Assembly: GCA_949284175.1 (NCBI GenBank)
Contig: CASDVE010000001.1
Coordinates: 1-64,000, forward strand
Reading direction: 5' to 3'
Length of the DNA stretch: 64,000 bases
Origin: an uncultured Eubacteriales bacterium
GTDB lineage: Bacteria > Bacillota > Clostridia > Lachnospirales > Lachnospiraceae
Made by a program: the position numbers and the translations under genes. Each line of letters begins with the position of its first letter. The first letter of the stretch is position 1. Positions 25,619 through 34,699 of this stretch are shown piece by piece. The notes beneath the pieces were generated by a model. The model worked only from the letters and a program-made list of their open reading frames with translations. It was not told the DNA's origin and searched no databases.

Positions 25619-26755
25619 ATGGAAAAAGATCAAACAATCACAAGGGGATTCTCTCCCTCTTCCCCTCTTGCTCTTGGCTTTTTAGGGCTTGGACTTATTG
25701 GGGGATCTATCGCTAAAACAGCACGTCGCGTCTTTCCTAACTGCCAAATATTCGCCTTTGATCCGGATGAAAAAGCGTTAGACTCCGCAGTAAAAGATGG
25801 AATCGTGACGACAGCTTTACATACAGTAAATGAACAACTAAAGGCTTGTGACTATCTTTTTTTATGTGCTCCTGTACATTATAATATAGAATATCTTCCA
25901 CAGCTAAAAACAATCGTATCAGACGACTGTATTATAACGGATGTTGGAAGTGTAAAGACAGAGATTCATGAGGCTATTCTTCTATCCGGACTTGATGAAC
26001 AATTTATCGGCGGTCATCCAATGGTTGGCTCTGAAAAATCTGGTTATTTTGCCTCCAGAGATCGCCTCATTGAAAACGCCTATTATTTCATAACACCCTC
26101 TTCCTCCATTTCAGAACAAAAAATTTCCCTCTTTTTTGCTTTTATTCAACAACTTGGAGCCATTCCTATTCGTTTTACTCCAGAGTATCACGACTGGATT
26201 ACCTCAGCCATCAGCCATGTTCCTCATGTGGTCGCTTCCTCTTTAGTCAACCTGGCACAAAAAGAAGATACACCGGATGGTCTATTTAAAAAACTGGCTG
26301 CTGGAGGCTTTAAAGACATTACAAGAATTGCCTCTTCTTCTCCTACGGTCTGGCAACATATTTTACTCAGCAATTCAAAAAATATTGTCGATCAACTCTC
26401 TGATTTCCAGCAGATGATCGAACAAGTCAAACAAGCAATTATTGCAAAAAATGACAAAATGCTTTATGATTTCTTTAAAACAGCAAGGGATTATCGTGAC
26501 TCTCTTCCAGAAGGAGGCGTTGGAGTCATTCGTAAAAATCACGAAATTTATTTGGATGTGGCTGATCAACCAGGAATGCTAGCAATTGTAACAACATTAC
26601 TTGGTTCTAACGGTATCAGCATTAAAAATATTGGAATTATTCATAGTAGAGAGTACGAAGAGGGGGCTTTAAAAGTCGCCTTCTATGACGAAAAATCTGT
26701 TTATCAAGCCGCAGATATTTTTGAAAAATATAATTTTACAGTTTATAAAAGATAA
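25619..26755 (+). CDS. tyrA: Prephenate dehydrogenase with ACT domain
   Basis: Oxidatively decarboxylates prephenate to 4-hydroxyphenylpyruvate in tyrosine synthesis. Of 378 residues, the NAD-binding motif GLGLIGGS sits at about 23-30. The catalytic-domain segments are GSVKTEIHEAI, GGHPMVGSEKSGY (about 137-149) and SHVPHVVASSL. A C-terminal ACT domain (about 305-378), beginning YLDVADQPGMLAIVTTLLG, is likely the site of tyrosine feedback. The start at 25619 follows GGAG; an in-frame ATG six codons earlier overlaps the ribosome site. It is 12 bp upstream of aroA, forming a two-gene aromatic operon on the plus strand. Confidence 0.94.
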   Translation: MEKDQTITRGFSPSSPLALGFLGLGLIGGSIAKTARRVFPNCQIFAFDPDEKALDSAVKDGIVTTALHTVNEQLKACDYLFLCAPVHYNIEYLPQLKTIVSDDCIITDVGSVKTEIHEAILLSGLDEQFIGGHPMVGSEKSGYFASRDRLIENAYYFITPSSSISEQKISLFFAFIQQLGAIPIRFTPEYHDWITSAISHVPHVVASSLVNLAQKEDTPDGLFKKLAAGGFKDITRIASSSPTVWQHILLSNSKNIVDQLSDFQQMIEQVKQAIIAKNDKMLYDFFKTARDYRDSLPEGGVGVIRKNHEIYLDVADQPGMLAIVTTLLGSNGISIKNIGIIHSREYEEGALKVAFYDEKSVYQAADIFEKYNFTVYKR

Positions 26756-26767
26756 GGAGATTATTAT

Positions 26768-28048
26768 ATGGAATTTCAATCAATTCAATCATTAAATGGA
26801 GAAGTGCAAATCCCCGGAGATAAATCTATTAGCCATCGTGCCGTTATGTTCGGCTCTTTAGCCCTTGGCACAACAGAGATTCATAACTTTTTACAAGGGG
26901 CTGACTGCCTATCCACCATCGGATGTTTTAAAGAAATGGGAATCGAAGTTGAAAATACAGGTTCTGTTGTTCGTGTTCATGGAAAGGGACTTCATGGACT
27001 CAGTGCCCCAACTTCTACTCTCGACGTTGGAAACAGCGGAACGACAACACGACTTATTTCTGGGATTCTATCAGCACAACCATTTGAAAGTGTAGTAAAC
27101 GGAGATGAATCCATTCAAAAGCGTCCAATGGATCGCATCATTCATCCCCTTTCCATGATGGGTGCTTCTATTACAAGTAAGCACAATAATGGATGTTGTC
27201 CTCTTTCTATCAAAGGGCAACCTTTAAAAGGTATTCATTATGATTCTCCCGTTGCCTCTGCCCAAGTAAAATCTGCTATTTTATTAGCCGGTTTATACGC
27301 AGAGGGAACAACAAGCGTAACAGAACCTTATGTATCAAGAAATCACACAGAATTAATGTTAGAAGAATTTGGTGTTCCTATCACAGTTTCTGGAACAACC
27401 GTTTCCCTCTCAACAGCAACGGAACTACAAAGTCAAAAGATTATGGTTCCAGGCGATATTTCTTCTGCTGCTTATTTTATTGCTGGTGGCCTTATTACAC
27501 CAAATTCTTGTATTCGCATTAAAAATGTTGGTATCAATCCAACTCGAGCAGGAATTTTAGATGTGTGTGTGGCTATGGGTGCCGATATTACAATGGAAAA
27601 CGTGAAAACAGGAACTGGTGAACCTGTTGCCGATCTCATTGTGAAAACAAGCTCCCTTCATGGTGTTGTTATCAGTGGCGAAATCATTCCACGACTTATT
27701 GATGAAATTCCAATCATTGCGGTTATGGCTTGTTTTGCCAATGGAGAAACTATTATTAAAGATGCTCAAGAATTAAAAATAAAAGAATCCAATCGAATTG
27801 ATGTTATGGTTAAGAACTTATCTGCTATGGGTGCTGATATTGTAGGAACAGAAGATGGTATGATCATTCGTGGCGGTCTTCCTCTTCATGGAACAACCAT
27901 TGATAGCAAACTAGATCACAGAATTGCCATGAGTTTTGCCATCGCCTCTCTTCTTGCAGAAGGTACAACAACCATTGAAGGGGCTGAATGCGTCAATATC
28001 TCTTATCCTAATTTCTATCGTGATTTAAAAAAATTATCACAGCGATGA
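26768..28048 (+). CDS. aroA: 3-phosphoshikimate 1-carboxyvinyltransferase (EPSP synthase)
   Basis: Transfers enolpyruvyl from PEP to shikimate 3-phosphate, sixth step of the shikimate pathway. The 426 residues carry the signature PGDKSISHRAVMFGSLALG (about 17-35), LDVGNSGTTTRL (about 84-95), GDESIQKRPMDR and LKIKESNRIDVM near 335-346. These include the PEP-contacting Lys and Arg residues. The start follows AAGGAG. It is cotranscribed with tyrA and closed by the hairpin at 28047-28096. Confidence 0.96.
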   Translation: MEFQSIQSLNGEVQIPGDKSISHRAVMFGSLALGTTEIHNFLQGADCLSTIGCFKEMGIEVENTGSVVRVHGKGLHGLSAPTSTLDVGNSGTTTRLISGILSAQPFESVVNGDESIQKRPMDRIIHPLSMMGASITSKHNNGCCPLSIKGQPLKGIHYDSPVASAQVKSAILLAGLYAEGTTSVTEPYVSRNHTELMLEEFGVPITVSGTTVSLSTATELQSQKIMVPGDISSAAYFIAGGLITPNSCIRIKNVGINPTRAGILDVCVAMGADITMENVKTGTGEPVADLIVKTSSLHGVVISGEIIPRLIDEIPIIAVMACFANGETIIKDAQELKIKESNRIDVMVKNLSAMGADIVGTEDGMIIRGGLPLHGTTIDSKLDHRIAMSFAIASLLAEGTTTIEGAECVNISYPNFYRDLKKLSQR

Positions 28049-28096
28049 GAAAAAAGTCCATGGGTTATCAACATATAGCCTATGGGCTTTTTTCTC
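28047..28096 (+). terminator. Terminator of tyrA-aroA
   Basis: GAGAAAAAAG...CCATGGG and CCTATGGG...CTTTTTTCTC form a long imperfect stem beginning inside the aroA stop. The T-rich descending arm makes it plausible in both directions, serving the convergent mnmM gene too. Confidence 0.75.
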
Positions 28097-28127
28097 ACCA
28101 TTACATACTGTTAAAACAATATTGCTA

Positions 28128-28697
28128 TCATCCTTTATCTCTTACAATGCCAGCAAAAATTGGTGGATTATTTGGCCGATTATATAACTCTGTAACAATA
28201 ACCGTATATTTTTTATGAGAAATATGCTGTAAATATTCTAAAATTGCATCTCTTTCTTCAATTCCTGTGTCCTTACCATGATAAATACATAGGCTCATAA
28301 CACCTCCTTGCTTCAACAAGCTAAGTCCCACTTCTATGGCTTGAATACTCGTTTTGGGATTCGTGCTAATGGTATGATCCCCTTTTGGAAGATACCCAAA
28401 ATTAAACATAATCCCATCCACAGAATCCGGCTCTGCATACTGTGCCATATTAGCATGACTGTCCAATACAAGTCTTGCTCTTTGCTCTAATCCACGCTCT
28501 TCTAGTCGTTCTTTTGTACTTTGAATCGCCTCTTCTTGAATGTCAAATCCAAGCACTTCTCCTGTATCCCCTACAAGCTCACAAAGATATTCCGTATCAA
28601 AACCTCGTCCAACCGTAGCATCAATCACAAAAGCTCCTTTGCTTATACCATCTTTTATAAAATTTCTAGCTAATAATGTTGTTTGTATTTTTTCCAT
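28128..28697 (-). CDS. mnmM: YtqB/MnmM-type tRNA methyltransferase
   Basis: SAM-dependent methyltransferase of 189 residues. Motif I FVIDATVGRGFDTEYLCE (about 23-40) and the acidic GEVLGFDIQEEAI follow the Rossmann pattern. Then come VDGIMFNFGYLPKGDH and NPKTSIQAIE, and a PPIFAGIV end. These segments identify the YtqB family (formerly a putative rRNA methylase), which has been assigned as MnmM, the enzyme completing mnm5(s2)U34 in certain tRNAs of Gram-positive bacteria. The start at 28695-28697 follows AGAAAGG with 8-nt spacing. Confidence 0.85.
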   Translation of the reverse strand: MEKIQTTLLARNFIKDGISKGAFVIDATVGRGFDTEYLCELVGDTGEVLGFDIQEEAIQSTKERLEERGLEQRARLVLDSHANMAQYAEPDSVDGIMFNFGYLPKGDHTISTNPKTSIQAIEVGLSLLKQGGVMSLCIYHGKDTGIEERDAILEYLQHISHKKYTVIVTELYNRPNNPPIFAGIVRDKG

Positions 28698-28759
28698 TTC
28701 ATTTTCCTTTCTCATGTTCATAAGTTACTTTTTATATTATAAGAAATGAAGTTTTCTAT

Positions 28760-28807
28760 AACACAAAAAAACGGCAAATGAAAGAGGGTAACTTCACTTG
28801 CCGTTTT
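28760..28807 (-). terminator. Terminator of ptsI
   Basis: AAAACGGCAAGTGAA pairs with TTCATTTGCCGTTTT (28768-28807, one G-U) and is followed by seven T on the minus strand. It lies about 150 bp downstream of the ptsI stop. Confidence 0.85.
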
Positions 28808-28959
28808 GGAGTTTGACGATAAAAGGATGCTCTCTTGCTAAATCGTTTTTAGACTGAACGATAAAAACTGATATAACATACGATACGCATTCAAGCATTT
28901 TATATAATCATTGTTTTAGAAAACAAAAATTATCACTCTTATTTACACAAAAATTCTTA

Positions 28960-30663
28960 TTATTTAATATTCGCTTTTAAATATTCTGCAACTTCTTTTT
29001 CTGTTGACAATTTCATAGCACCGTCTGCGATAGCATCCGCTTCTTCTTTCGTATATTGAGAAATTGCCTTTCTTGTTGCAAGCACAGAAGTTGCACTTAC
29101 ACTAAATTCATCCAAACCAAAAGAAATAAGTAATGGAATTAACATTGGATCACTTGCTGCTTCTCCACACATACCAACCATAATACCTTCTGCTTTTCCA
29201 CACTCAATGACACGTTTAATGGAACGAAGAACAGCTGGATTATAGGCAGAATATAAATAAGCAACTTTTGCATTTCCACGATCCACAGCCATTGTATATT
29301 GTGTTAAATCGTTTGTTCCAATACTAAAGAAAGAGGCTTCTTTTGCCAATAAGTCCGCAATCAAACTAGCAGCTGGAGTTTCGATCATAACACCAATTTG
29401 GATGTCTTTATTATATGGGATGCCTTCTTTATCAAGTTCTTCCATCAATTCTTTTACAAGTGCTTTTACAGAAGTCAATTCATCTACGCAAGTTACAAGT
29501 GGAACCATGATACGGATTTCACCAAAGGCACTCGCACGAAGCAACGCACGAAGTTGTGGGCGATAAATATCTTCTCTATCAAGACAGAAACGAACTGCAC
29601 GATAGCCTAAGAATGGATTTTCTTCTGTTTCCAGTCCTAAGTACGGAATTTCTTTATCTCCACCAACATCCAGTGTTCTGATAATAACTGGTTTTCCTTT
29701 TAAAATAATAGCTGCTTTTTTATAGGCTTCAAACTGCTCTTCTTCTGTTGGAATATTGGTGCGATCCATAAAAAGAAACTCTGTACGGAATAAACCAACA
29801 CCTTCTCCATCGCATTCTAACACTTTTGTCGCCTCTTCTGGTGTACCAATATTAGCAACAAGCTCTACTTTCTTGCCATCTGCTGTCATAGTCGCCTGTC
29901 CAATAAATTTAGCCAACGCTTTTTTCTCTTCTAAAAAGTTCTTTCTTTTTTCAGAGTAAGTTTCTACTTGCTCTTTTGTTGGAGCTACAAACACTTCTCC
30001 GTTTGTTCCGTCCACAATCACGTGTTGTCCATTTTCAACTTTTGATACAATGCCATCAATGCTTAATACTGCTGGAATCTCTAATGCTCTTGCTAAAATA
30101 GCGGAATGAGATGTCTTTCCACCAACCTCTGTCATAATACCAACAACATTTTCTCTATTGATTCCTGCTGTCATAGATGGAGTAAGATCTCTTGCCACTA
30201 ATACGGTTCCAGCTGGAACGGCACTAATATCAACTTCTTCAATTCCAAGAAGGATCTTTAAAACACGTGTTTTAATATCATGAATATCTGTTGCTCTTTG
30301 TCTAGTCAATTCATCCTCTGCCATAGAAAATACTTGAATAAACATATCGCAAACTGCTTCTAATGCTGCTTCTGCACACTGTCCTGTTTTGATTAAAGTT
30401 TCCATTTCAGAAGTTAAAGATGGATCCATTACCATCAGAAGTTGTCCCTCTAAAATTTCAGCTTCTTTTTCTCCAAGTCTTTGTTTGATGTCTTCTGCCA
30501 TCGCTTGTGTTTTCGCTGAAAATTCTTCAATTGCTTGATTGATTCTCGCAATTTCTGCATCTGTATCAACAACTGTTTTTGCAGTATATTCTAATGTTTG
30601 CTCTTTAATAATTACGACATTACCGATTCCAATTCCGGCAGATGCTCCAATTCCTGTGTACAT
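28960..30663 (-). CDS. ptsI: PTS enzyme I (phosphoenolpyruvate-protein phosphotransferase)
   Basis: First enzyme of the sugar phosphotransferase system: autophosphorylates from PEP and passes the phosphate to HPr; cytoplasmic. The 567 residues contain the phospho-histidine site GGKTSHSAILARALEIPAV with His186. The PEP-binding C-terminal barrel has RTEFLFMDR, IRTLDVGGDKE, and the active-site cysteine in GMCGEAASD. The start at 30661-30663 lies after GGAG; an earlier in-frame ATG is less well placed. ptsH is upstream, separated by about 250 bp with several hairpins. The unit is headed by a RAT-type leader. Confidence 0.96.
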   Translation of the reverse strand: MYTGIGASAGIGIGNVVIIKEQTLEYTAKTVVDTDAEIARINQAIEEFSAKTQAMAEDIKQRLGEKEAEILEGQLLMVMDPSLTSEMETLIKTGQCAEAALEAVCDMFIQVFSMAEDELTRQRATDIHDIKTRVLKILLGIEEVDISAVPAGTVLVARDLTPSMTAGINRENVVGIMTEVGGKTSHSAILARALEIPAVLSIDGIVSKVENGQHVIVDGTNGEVFVAPTKEQVETYSEKRKNFLEEKKALAKFIGQATMTADGKKVELVANIGTPEEATKVLECDGEGVGLFRTEFLFMDRTNIPTEEEQFEAYKKAAIILKGKPVIIRTLDVGGDKEIPYLGLETEENPFLGYRAVRFCLDREDIYRPQLRALLRASAFGEIRIMVPLVTCVDELTSVKALVKELMEELDKEGIPYNKDIQIGVMIETPAASLIADLLAKEASFFSIGTNDLTQYTMAVDRGNAKVAYLYSAYNPAVLRSIKRVIECGKAEGIMVGMCGEAASDPMLIPLLISFGLDEFSVSATSVLATRKAISQYTKEEADAIADGAMKLSTEKEVAEYLKANIK

Positions 30664-30721
30664 AAACTCCACATCTCCTTCTTTTTTACTTTTCAATTTG
30701 CCCTATTGCCGAACGATACCT

Positions 30722-30899
30722 AGCACATATGTGCTTTACTAAGAAACGAGAAGAAATCGCTCTTACGACATTCTTCTCGTTTACAAAAATTGACAGCTAT
30801 TCATACGCACACTTTTCCCTTGATTTGCGTACTCCTCCTATTTCACTGTCTTCATCAATTCCTTAACAATGAGAAACGCATCTTGCGGACTTCTCATTT
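30722..30899. repeat. Hairpin-rich ptsH-ptsI spacer
   Basis: The spacer holds three inverted repeats. AGCACATATGTGCT is at 30722-30735. A perfect 12-bp stem AAACGAGAAGAA/TTCTTCTCGTTT is at 30744-30782. AATGAGAA/TTCTCATT is at 30868-30898. The last resembles stem 1 of the dispersed repeat (TGAGAAACGC...TTGCG.ACTTCTCA) and looks like a solo half-copy. No T-run follows, so processing or attenuation rather than full termination is suggested (inference). Confidence 0.6.
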
Positions 30900-30911
30900 C
30901 ATCAAAAAAAA

Positions 30912-31175
30912 TTATTCTCCTAAACCAGATTCGATTAATTCAATCGCTTCTTTTAATGCTTCATTTTCATCTGCTCCGTTGCATTCGATTTCAATTTCAG
31001 CACCACATTTAATGCAAGCACCAATGATGTTTAATAAGCTCTTTCCATTTGTTCTATTTCCGTTGTATACAATAGTCACATCACAGTTGTATTTTGTCAT
31101 AGCTTTTGCAAAAACACCAGCTGGTCTCATGTGTAATCCTTGTTCGTTTCTAATTGTAATTTTTTCTGATACCAT
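30912..31175 (-). CDS. ptsH: PTS phosphocarrier protein HPr
   Basis: 87-residue phosphocarrier between enzyme I and the sugar-specific EII proteins. His15 sits in GLHMRPAG (the family usually has HARPA), and the regulatory Ser46 is kept in NGKSLLNIIG. It can therefore serve both phosphotransfer and, in principle, HPr kinase/CcpA-type catabolite control. The start follows AAAGGAG. A leader with RAT and terminator precedes it, and the PRD antiterminator is encoded immediately upstream. Confidence 0.97.
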   Translation of the reverse strand: MVSEKITIRNEQGLHMRPAGVFAKAMTKYNCDVTIVYNGNRTNGKSLLNIIGACIKCGAEIEIECNGADENEALKEAIELIESGLGE

Positions 31176-31207
31176 AATTCTATTCTCCTTTTACTTTTAA
31201 TATTATT

Positions 31208-31294
31208 TTAATCATTTACAGTTTTAATCACTCGCTCCAATGATATATGCCATAATTCTGTCACTTTATTAAAACTGCCCTGATTAGTGTACAC
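31208..31294 (-). CDS. Possible 28-residue leader ORF upstream of ptsH
   Basis: GTG at 31292-31294 follows AAGGAG with 10-nt spacing and opens 28 codons: MYTNQGSFNKVTELWHISLE then RVIKTVND, ending 32 bp before ptsH. It lies after the RAT/terminator in the ptsHI leader. No homology is recognised. It could be a leader peptide or a chance frame. Confidence 0.3.
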   Translation of the reverse strand: MYTNQGSFNKVTELWHISLERVIKTVND

Positions 31295-31379
31295 GAAATA
31301 ATTTCTCCTTATACTTAAACATGACTTCTCTCACATTTGTCGGAGATACGAAAGGATGGAAATGCAACTTTTTATGGAT

Positions 31380-31464
31380 ATAAAAATAGACCTGATACAA
31401 TAATGGCATAGCTTTCCTATCCACTATCATATTCAGGTCTTGCCTGCATAACCAGTAACAATCC
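31380..31464 (-). promoter_or_regulatory. RAT (ribonucleic antiterminator) and overlapping terminator
   Basis: The minus strand carries GGATTGTTACTGGTTATGCA followed by GGCAAGACC (31434-31464), a close match to LicT/SacY-type RAT sites. It overlaps the 5' arm of a terminator: AGACCTGA (31433-31440) pairs with TCAGGTCT (31388-31395) and ATTTTTAT follows. A bound antiterminator would block the terminator and allow ptsHI transcription. Confidence 0.92.
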
Positions 31465-31507
31465 TTTACATGATTGATTTTGATTTTTTTTGCTTGTTTG
31501 TAGTTTT

Positions 31508-31536
31508 ATAATATCACTATCTATTGAAATCGTCAA
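31508..31536 (-). promoter_or_regulatory. ptsHI promoter
   Basis: Minus-strand TTGACG (31531-31536), a 17-bp spacer and TATTAT (31508-31513), overlapping the last codons of the PRD antiterminator gene. The predicted transcript starts about 35 nt before the RAT. Confidence 0.8.
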
Positions 31537-32386
31537 TAGTTTTTTTATTTTTCAACAAATTTCTTTTTACATAGACAGTTAAATACATTTTCTCTTCTTC
31601 CGAAAGTTGAAACCCATATTCTTTTTTAATATACTGTTCCATTCTCTTTACGCACTGGTGTGCCTCTTTATGTTTTGCTTGGACTGACAAATAAAAATCA
31701 TCATCGTCGTCCACTTCATCCTCCACACCTTCAAATACTTTTTGTGCTAGATATTTTAAGTGTGTAATAAATCTTCCATACTCATATGTGGATGTGTTGA
31801 GCTTTATGTTAAGTTCCTCTTCAAGAATTGACAGCATATCTTGCAAAAATTGCGTCGTATTCAAAACAACATCTGGCATACTACTTTCATTTTCCGCATT
31901 TAAAAAGTGCATCGTAAGAAATCCAGTTTCATCCTTTGGCAATTCCAAATTCAACACTCGATTAATATAGTTTCTTGTATACTCTGCCACCTCAAACTCT
32001 TGAGGATAAAAGTGCATAAGATCATATAAGATAGGATTGGTAAGCACTGCTCCTTGTTTTACTCTTTGTACAACAAGATTTAAGTGCTCTAGCATTGTGA
32101 TATATAAATTAGAGTTTAATTCTTTTTTTAGAATTTTTTTCGCATATTCAATACATTCTGTAATGATTAAAATATATTCCCCTGGAGTATCTTTAAACAT
32201 CTCCTCTAATTTATAGGACTTTTTTTTCTCATCAGGCAAAAAGATTCGCTCGATTTTATCTTCTTCAATAGGATCTCCCTTTTTCTTTTGAAATCCAATT
32301 CCTTTTCCTGTTAATATCGCCTCTGCACCTTTCTTATCCATAGCATTGATGACATTATTGTTTATCACTTTTTCAACAACCCACAT
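31517..32386 (-). CDS. PRD-containing transcription antiterminator (BglG/LicT family)
   Basis: RNA-binding antiterminator of 289 residues. The N-terminal CAT domain (about 1-55), with VVEKVINNNVINAMDKKG and LTGKGIGFQKKKGD, binds RAT hairpins as a dimer. Two PTS-regulated domains follow (about 65-170 and 175-285), with candidate phospho-histidines in LEHLNLVVQR and THLKYLAQ. An acidic DEVDDDDDF stretch is unusual. The start at 32384-32386 follows GGAGG with 5-nt spacing. Directly downstream come a promoter, a RAT and ptsHI, so it most likely controls general PTS gene expression, as GlcT-type regulators do (inference). Confidence 0.92.
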   Translation of the reverse strand: MWVVEKVINNNVINAMDKKGAEAILTGKGIGFQKKKGDPIEEDKIERIFLPDEKKKSYKLEEMFKDTPGEYILIITECIEYAKKILKKELNSNLYITMLEHLNLVVQRVKQGAVLTNPILYDLMHFYPQEFEVAEYTRNYINRVLNLELPKDETGFLTMHFLNAENESSMPDVVLNTTQFLQDMLSILEEELNIKLNTSTYEYGRFITHLKYLAQKVFEGVEDEVDDDDDFYLSVQAKHKEAHQCVKRMEQYIKKEYGFQLSEEEKMYLTVYVKRNLLKNKKTIDDFNR

Positions 32387-32453
32387 TGGAACCTCCATTT
32401 TCTTATCTGTATTTTGCAAAGCCAGTTGTCCACGAGATTCTCAGACTGTTTTA

Positions 32454-34541
32454 TTACTTTGTCTTTGCATACGTCAATTTAAACTTGCTACCTGGCTGTC
32501 CTACAAAAGCAATTTTATCACCTTTTTTCAACTCCATTGTATTATTTTTTGTTACAATAGAATAATCCAAAACATTATTATCCTTATCGTATAGCACAAC
32601 AGAAGCATTTTTTGGAATTTGTACAGTAACCGTTTTTCCAGCAACAGAATCTGCCAAATACCATTTTGTTTCTCCTGTCTTATCAATGGTTATCAAACTA
32701 TTATTCTTTGTAGGCAGTTGTTTTAAAAAATCTTCTCTTATGTAGTTTCTCTCATCATACTCCATATATTCTGCATTTCCTTTTTTATAAAAACGCAAGT
32801 CACTCATATCACGCCCTGCCATTCCTGGGATCTGAATCATCCCTTGTGCAAGCACTTCATCTTGAATCATATTTGTCGCTATATATCCACGCAACTCTTC
32901 TGTAATCTCAATTTGAGCAACTGCACTACCAAAATAACTAAGAGCATTATATGGTTCATCTACGAGATAATATTTTTTGCCATCTCGCTCTTTCCAAGTG
33001 TTCCAAACTTGATCGCTCACTGGATTTTCTTCTATTTTTTCAGCCACATATTGTGCATCCTTTACTTGTCCTAAAGCAGGAAGCGTTGCACACTGACTTT
33101 GAAGCATATAGGTTTTTCCATTTTTTTCTTTTACAAATTTGATTCTAACACTACCATCTTGCGTAGCAAAATCACCATCTGTTGTGTAAATAAGCTGAAC
33201 ACTAGGCATTTCTTTATTTGCTACATAAGATAGCGTAAGAGTTCCCTCTTTTTCCATCTCTACTTGATACATAAGAAGTCCTGCATAGTATCCTGCATTC
33301 TCCATCTCTTGTTCTGGTATGGTAGCTTTCACTGGAGCTTTTAGCGTTTCCGATGGCTCAATCTGCTTAATGATACCTTTTTCTTTTAATGCTGTCAATA
33401 ATATCTCTTGTCCCATCACTTGATCATAGGAGCTAGCTCCACCAGAGGATAACACAGCAACTGCCATATTTTCTTCTGGCAACGTAATCAAACTTCCATG
33501 ATAAAAAGAAGTATCTCCTGCCTTTGAAAGAGCCTTGATTCCATACTTATGAAATGGATACACGCTAACATTATCCCATCCAAGTCCATAAGCAAAGAGT
33601 CCATCTTCAACTTCTGGCCACAATCCATTTTTATACTGCATGGATTCCATCTCTTCTTTGGCTTGTTTTGATAATATAGAGTTTTGTTCCATAAAAACAG
33701 TTGCCATACGACATACATCAGCGGCACTGGAATAAATTCCACCTGCCCCAATGGTACTAAGCACTTCTTTTGGTAACGCTGTTGTATCATTACCAACATA
33801 TGTCTTTGCTAATTTAGAAGTAGGAAAAGACTGTGCAGGTGTTTTTGTATTATTCATGCCCAGTTCATCAAAGAAATTTTGTTGTAAGTACTCTGAAAAA
33901 TCTTGTTTGCTCACACGTTCCACAAGGATCTCTGCCAATGTAAATCCATCATTGCAATAGACAGAAAATGCCCCTGGCTCCGCCTTTAATCGCTGTGTCT
34001 TTAATTCATTTAACAGTTCTGTTTTTACATTTTTATTATAGGTATCAAATGTAAATGAATTTTTAAAAGTAGAACCCATGAGTCCAGAAGAATGATTTAA
34101 TAACATACGAACTGTAATTTTTTTATATCGGGAATCCGCCATCTTAAATTCTTTTATGTACTTTGTAACAGGTGCATCCAAATCAATTTTTCCTTCGTCA
34201 TATAATTTCATAATGGATGCTGTCACATACATTTTGCTGATTGAACCAATGCCATACATATTGCCATTTTTCAAAAGTCGATTTTCCGTTCTACTATACG
34301 CTCCTGCGTGATTGGCAAGAACGATTTTCCCTTGATCAATCAGTGCATATTGCACACTTTGAACTCCATAGGTTTCGCAAAGTGTCTTTGCAAGAGAGCC
34401 GGCCTTTTTCGCTGTTTCTTCGTATTGTTCTTTTACCTCTTGTTGTGTTCCAACATAAGGAATCTTCTCAGCATAAGCTGACTGGGTAAATAATAACGTA
34501 CTCACCATTGTAAGGGCAAGCACTTTCTTCCATCTTTTCAT
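32454..34541 (-). CDS. Secreted serine beta-lactamase-like hydrolase
   Basis: 695 residues. A signal peptide covers about 1-24 (cleavage after AYA). The class C beta-lactamase/esterase fold (about 45-390) has the nucleophile motif GSISK with Ser100 and Lys103, and a Tyr-x-Asn-like YCND. RMLLNHSSGLMG is the typical third family landmark. The C-terminal 300 residues form one or two beta domains without clear assignment. It is probably a cell-surface or secreted peptidase or esterase rather than an antibiotic-resistance enzyme. The start follows GAGGAG. It lies 67 bp upstream of the PRD antiterminator gene. Confidence 0.85.
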   Translation of the reverse strand: MKRWKKVLALTMVSTLLFTQSAYAEKIPYVGTQQEVKEQYEETAKKAGSLAKTLCETYGVQSVQYALIDQGKIVLANHAGAYSRTENRLLKNGNMYGIGSISKMYVTASIMKLYDEGKIDLDAPVTKYIKEFKMADSRYKKITVRMLLNHSSGLMGSTFKNSFTFDTYNKNVKTELLNELKTQRLKAEPGAFSVYCNDGFTLAEILVERVSKQDFSEYLQQNFFDELGMNNTKTPAQSFPTSKLAKTYVGNDTTALPKEVLSTIGAGGIYSSAADVCRMATVFMEQNSILSKQAKEEMESMQYKNGLWPEVEDGLFAYGLGWDNVSVYPFHKYGIKALSKAGDTSFYHGSLITLPEENMAVAVLSSGGASSYDQVMGQEILLTALKEKGIIKQIEPSETLKAPVKATIPEQEMENAGYYAGLLMYQVEMEKEGTLTLSYVANKEMPSVQLIYTTDGDFATQDGSVRIKFVKEKNGKTYMLQSQCATLPALGQVKDAQYVAEKIEENPVSDQVWNTWKERDGKKYYLVDEPYNALSYFGSAVAQIEITEELRGYIATNMIQDEVLAQGMIQIPGMAGRDMSDLRFYKKGNAEYMEYDERNYIREDFLKQLPTKNNSLITIDKTGETKWYLADSVAGKTVTVQIPKNASVVLYDKDNNVLDYSIVTKNNTMELKKGDKIAFVGQPGSKFKLTYAKTK

Positions 34542-34617
34542 AACTTCTCCTCGCTTCCTCCTATTAAAAGTTTTCTGAATATTATTATAGCATGGTCATA
34601 TATGGATTCCTAGCCTG

Positions 34618-34678
34618 CAACAAAAAAATCTTTGGATTTTGGCTCATCAAACAATGAAACCTCTTCCAAAGATTTTTC
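34618..34678 (-). terminator. Terminator of the cotH operon
   Basis: AAAAATCTTTGGA and TCCAAAGATTTTT (34622-34677) form a perfect 13-bp stem followed on the minus strand by a run of T, 22 bp after the cotH stop. Confidence 0.85.
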
Positions 34679-34699
34679 TACCTTTTATATTCTATTGTT

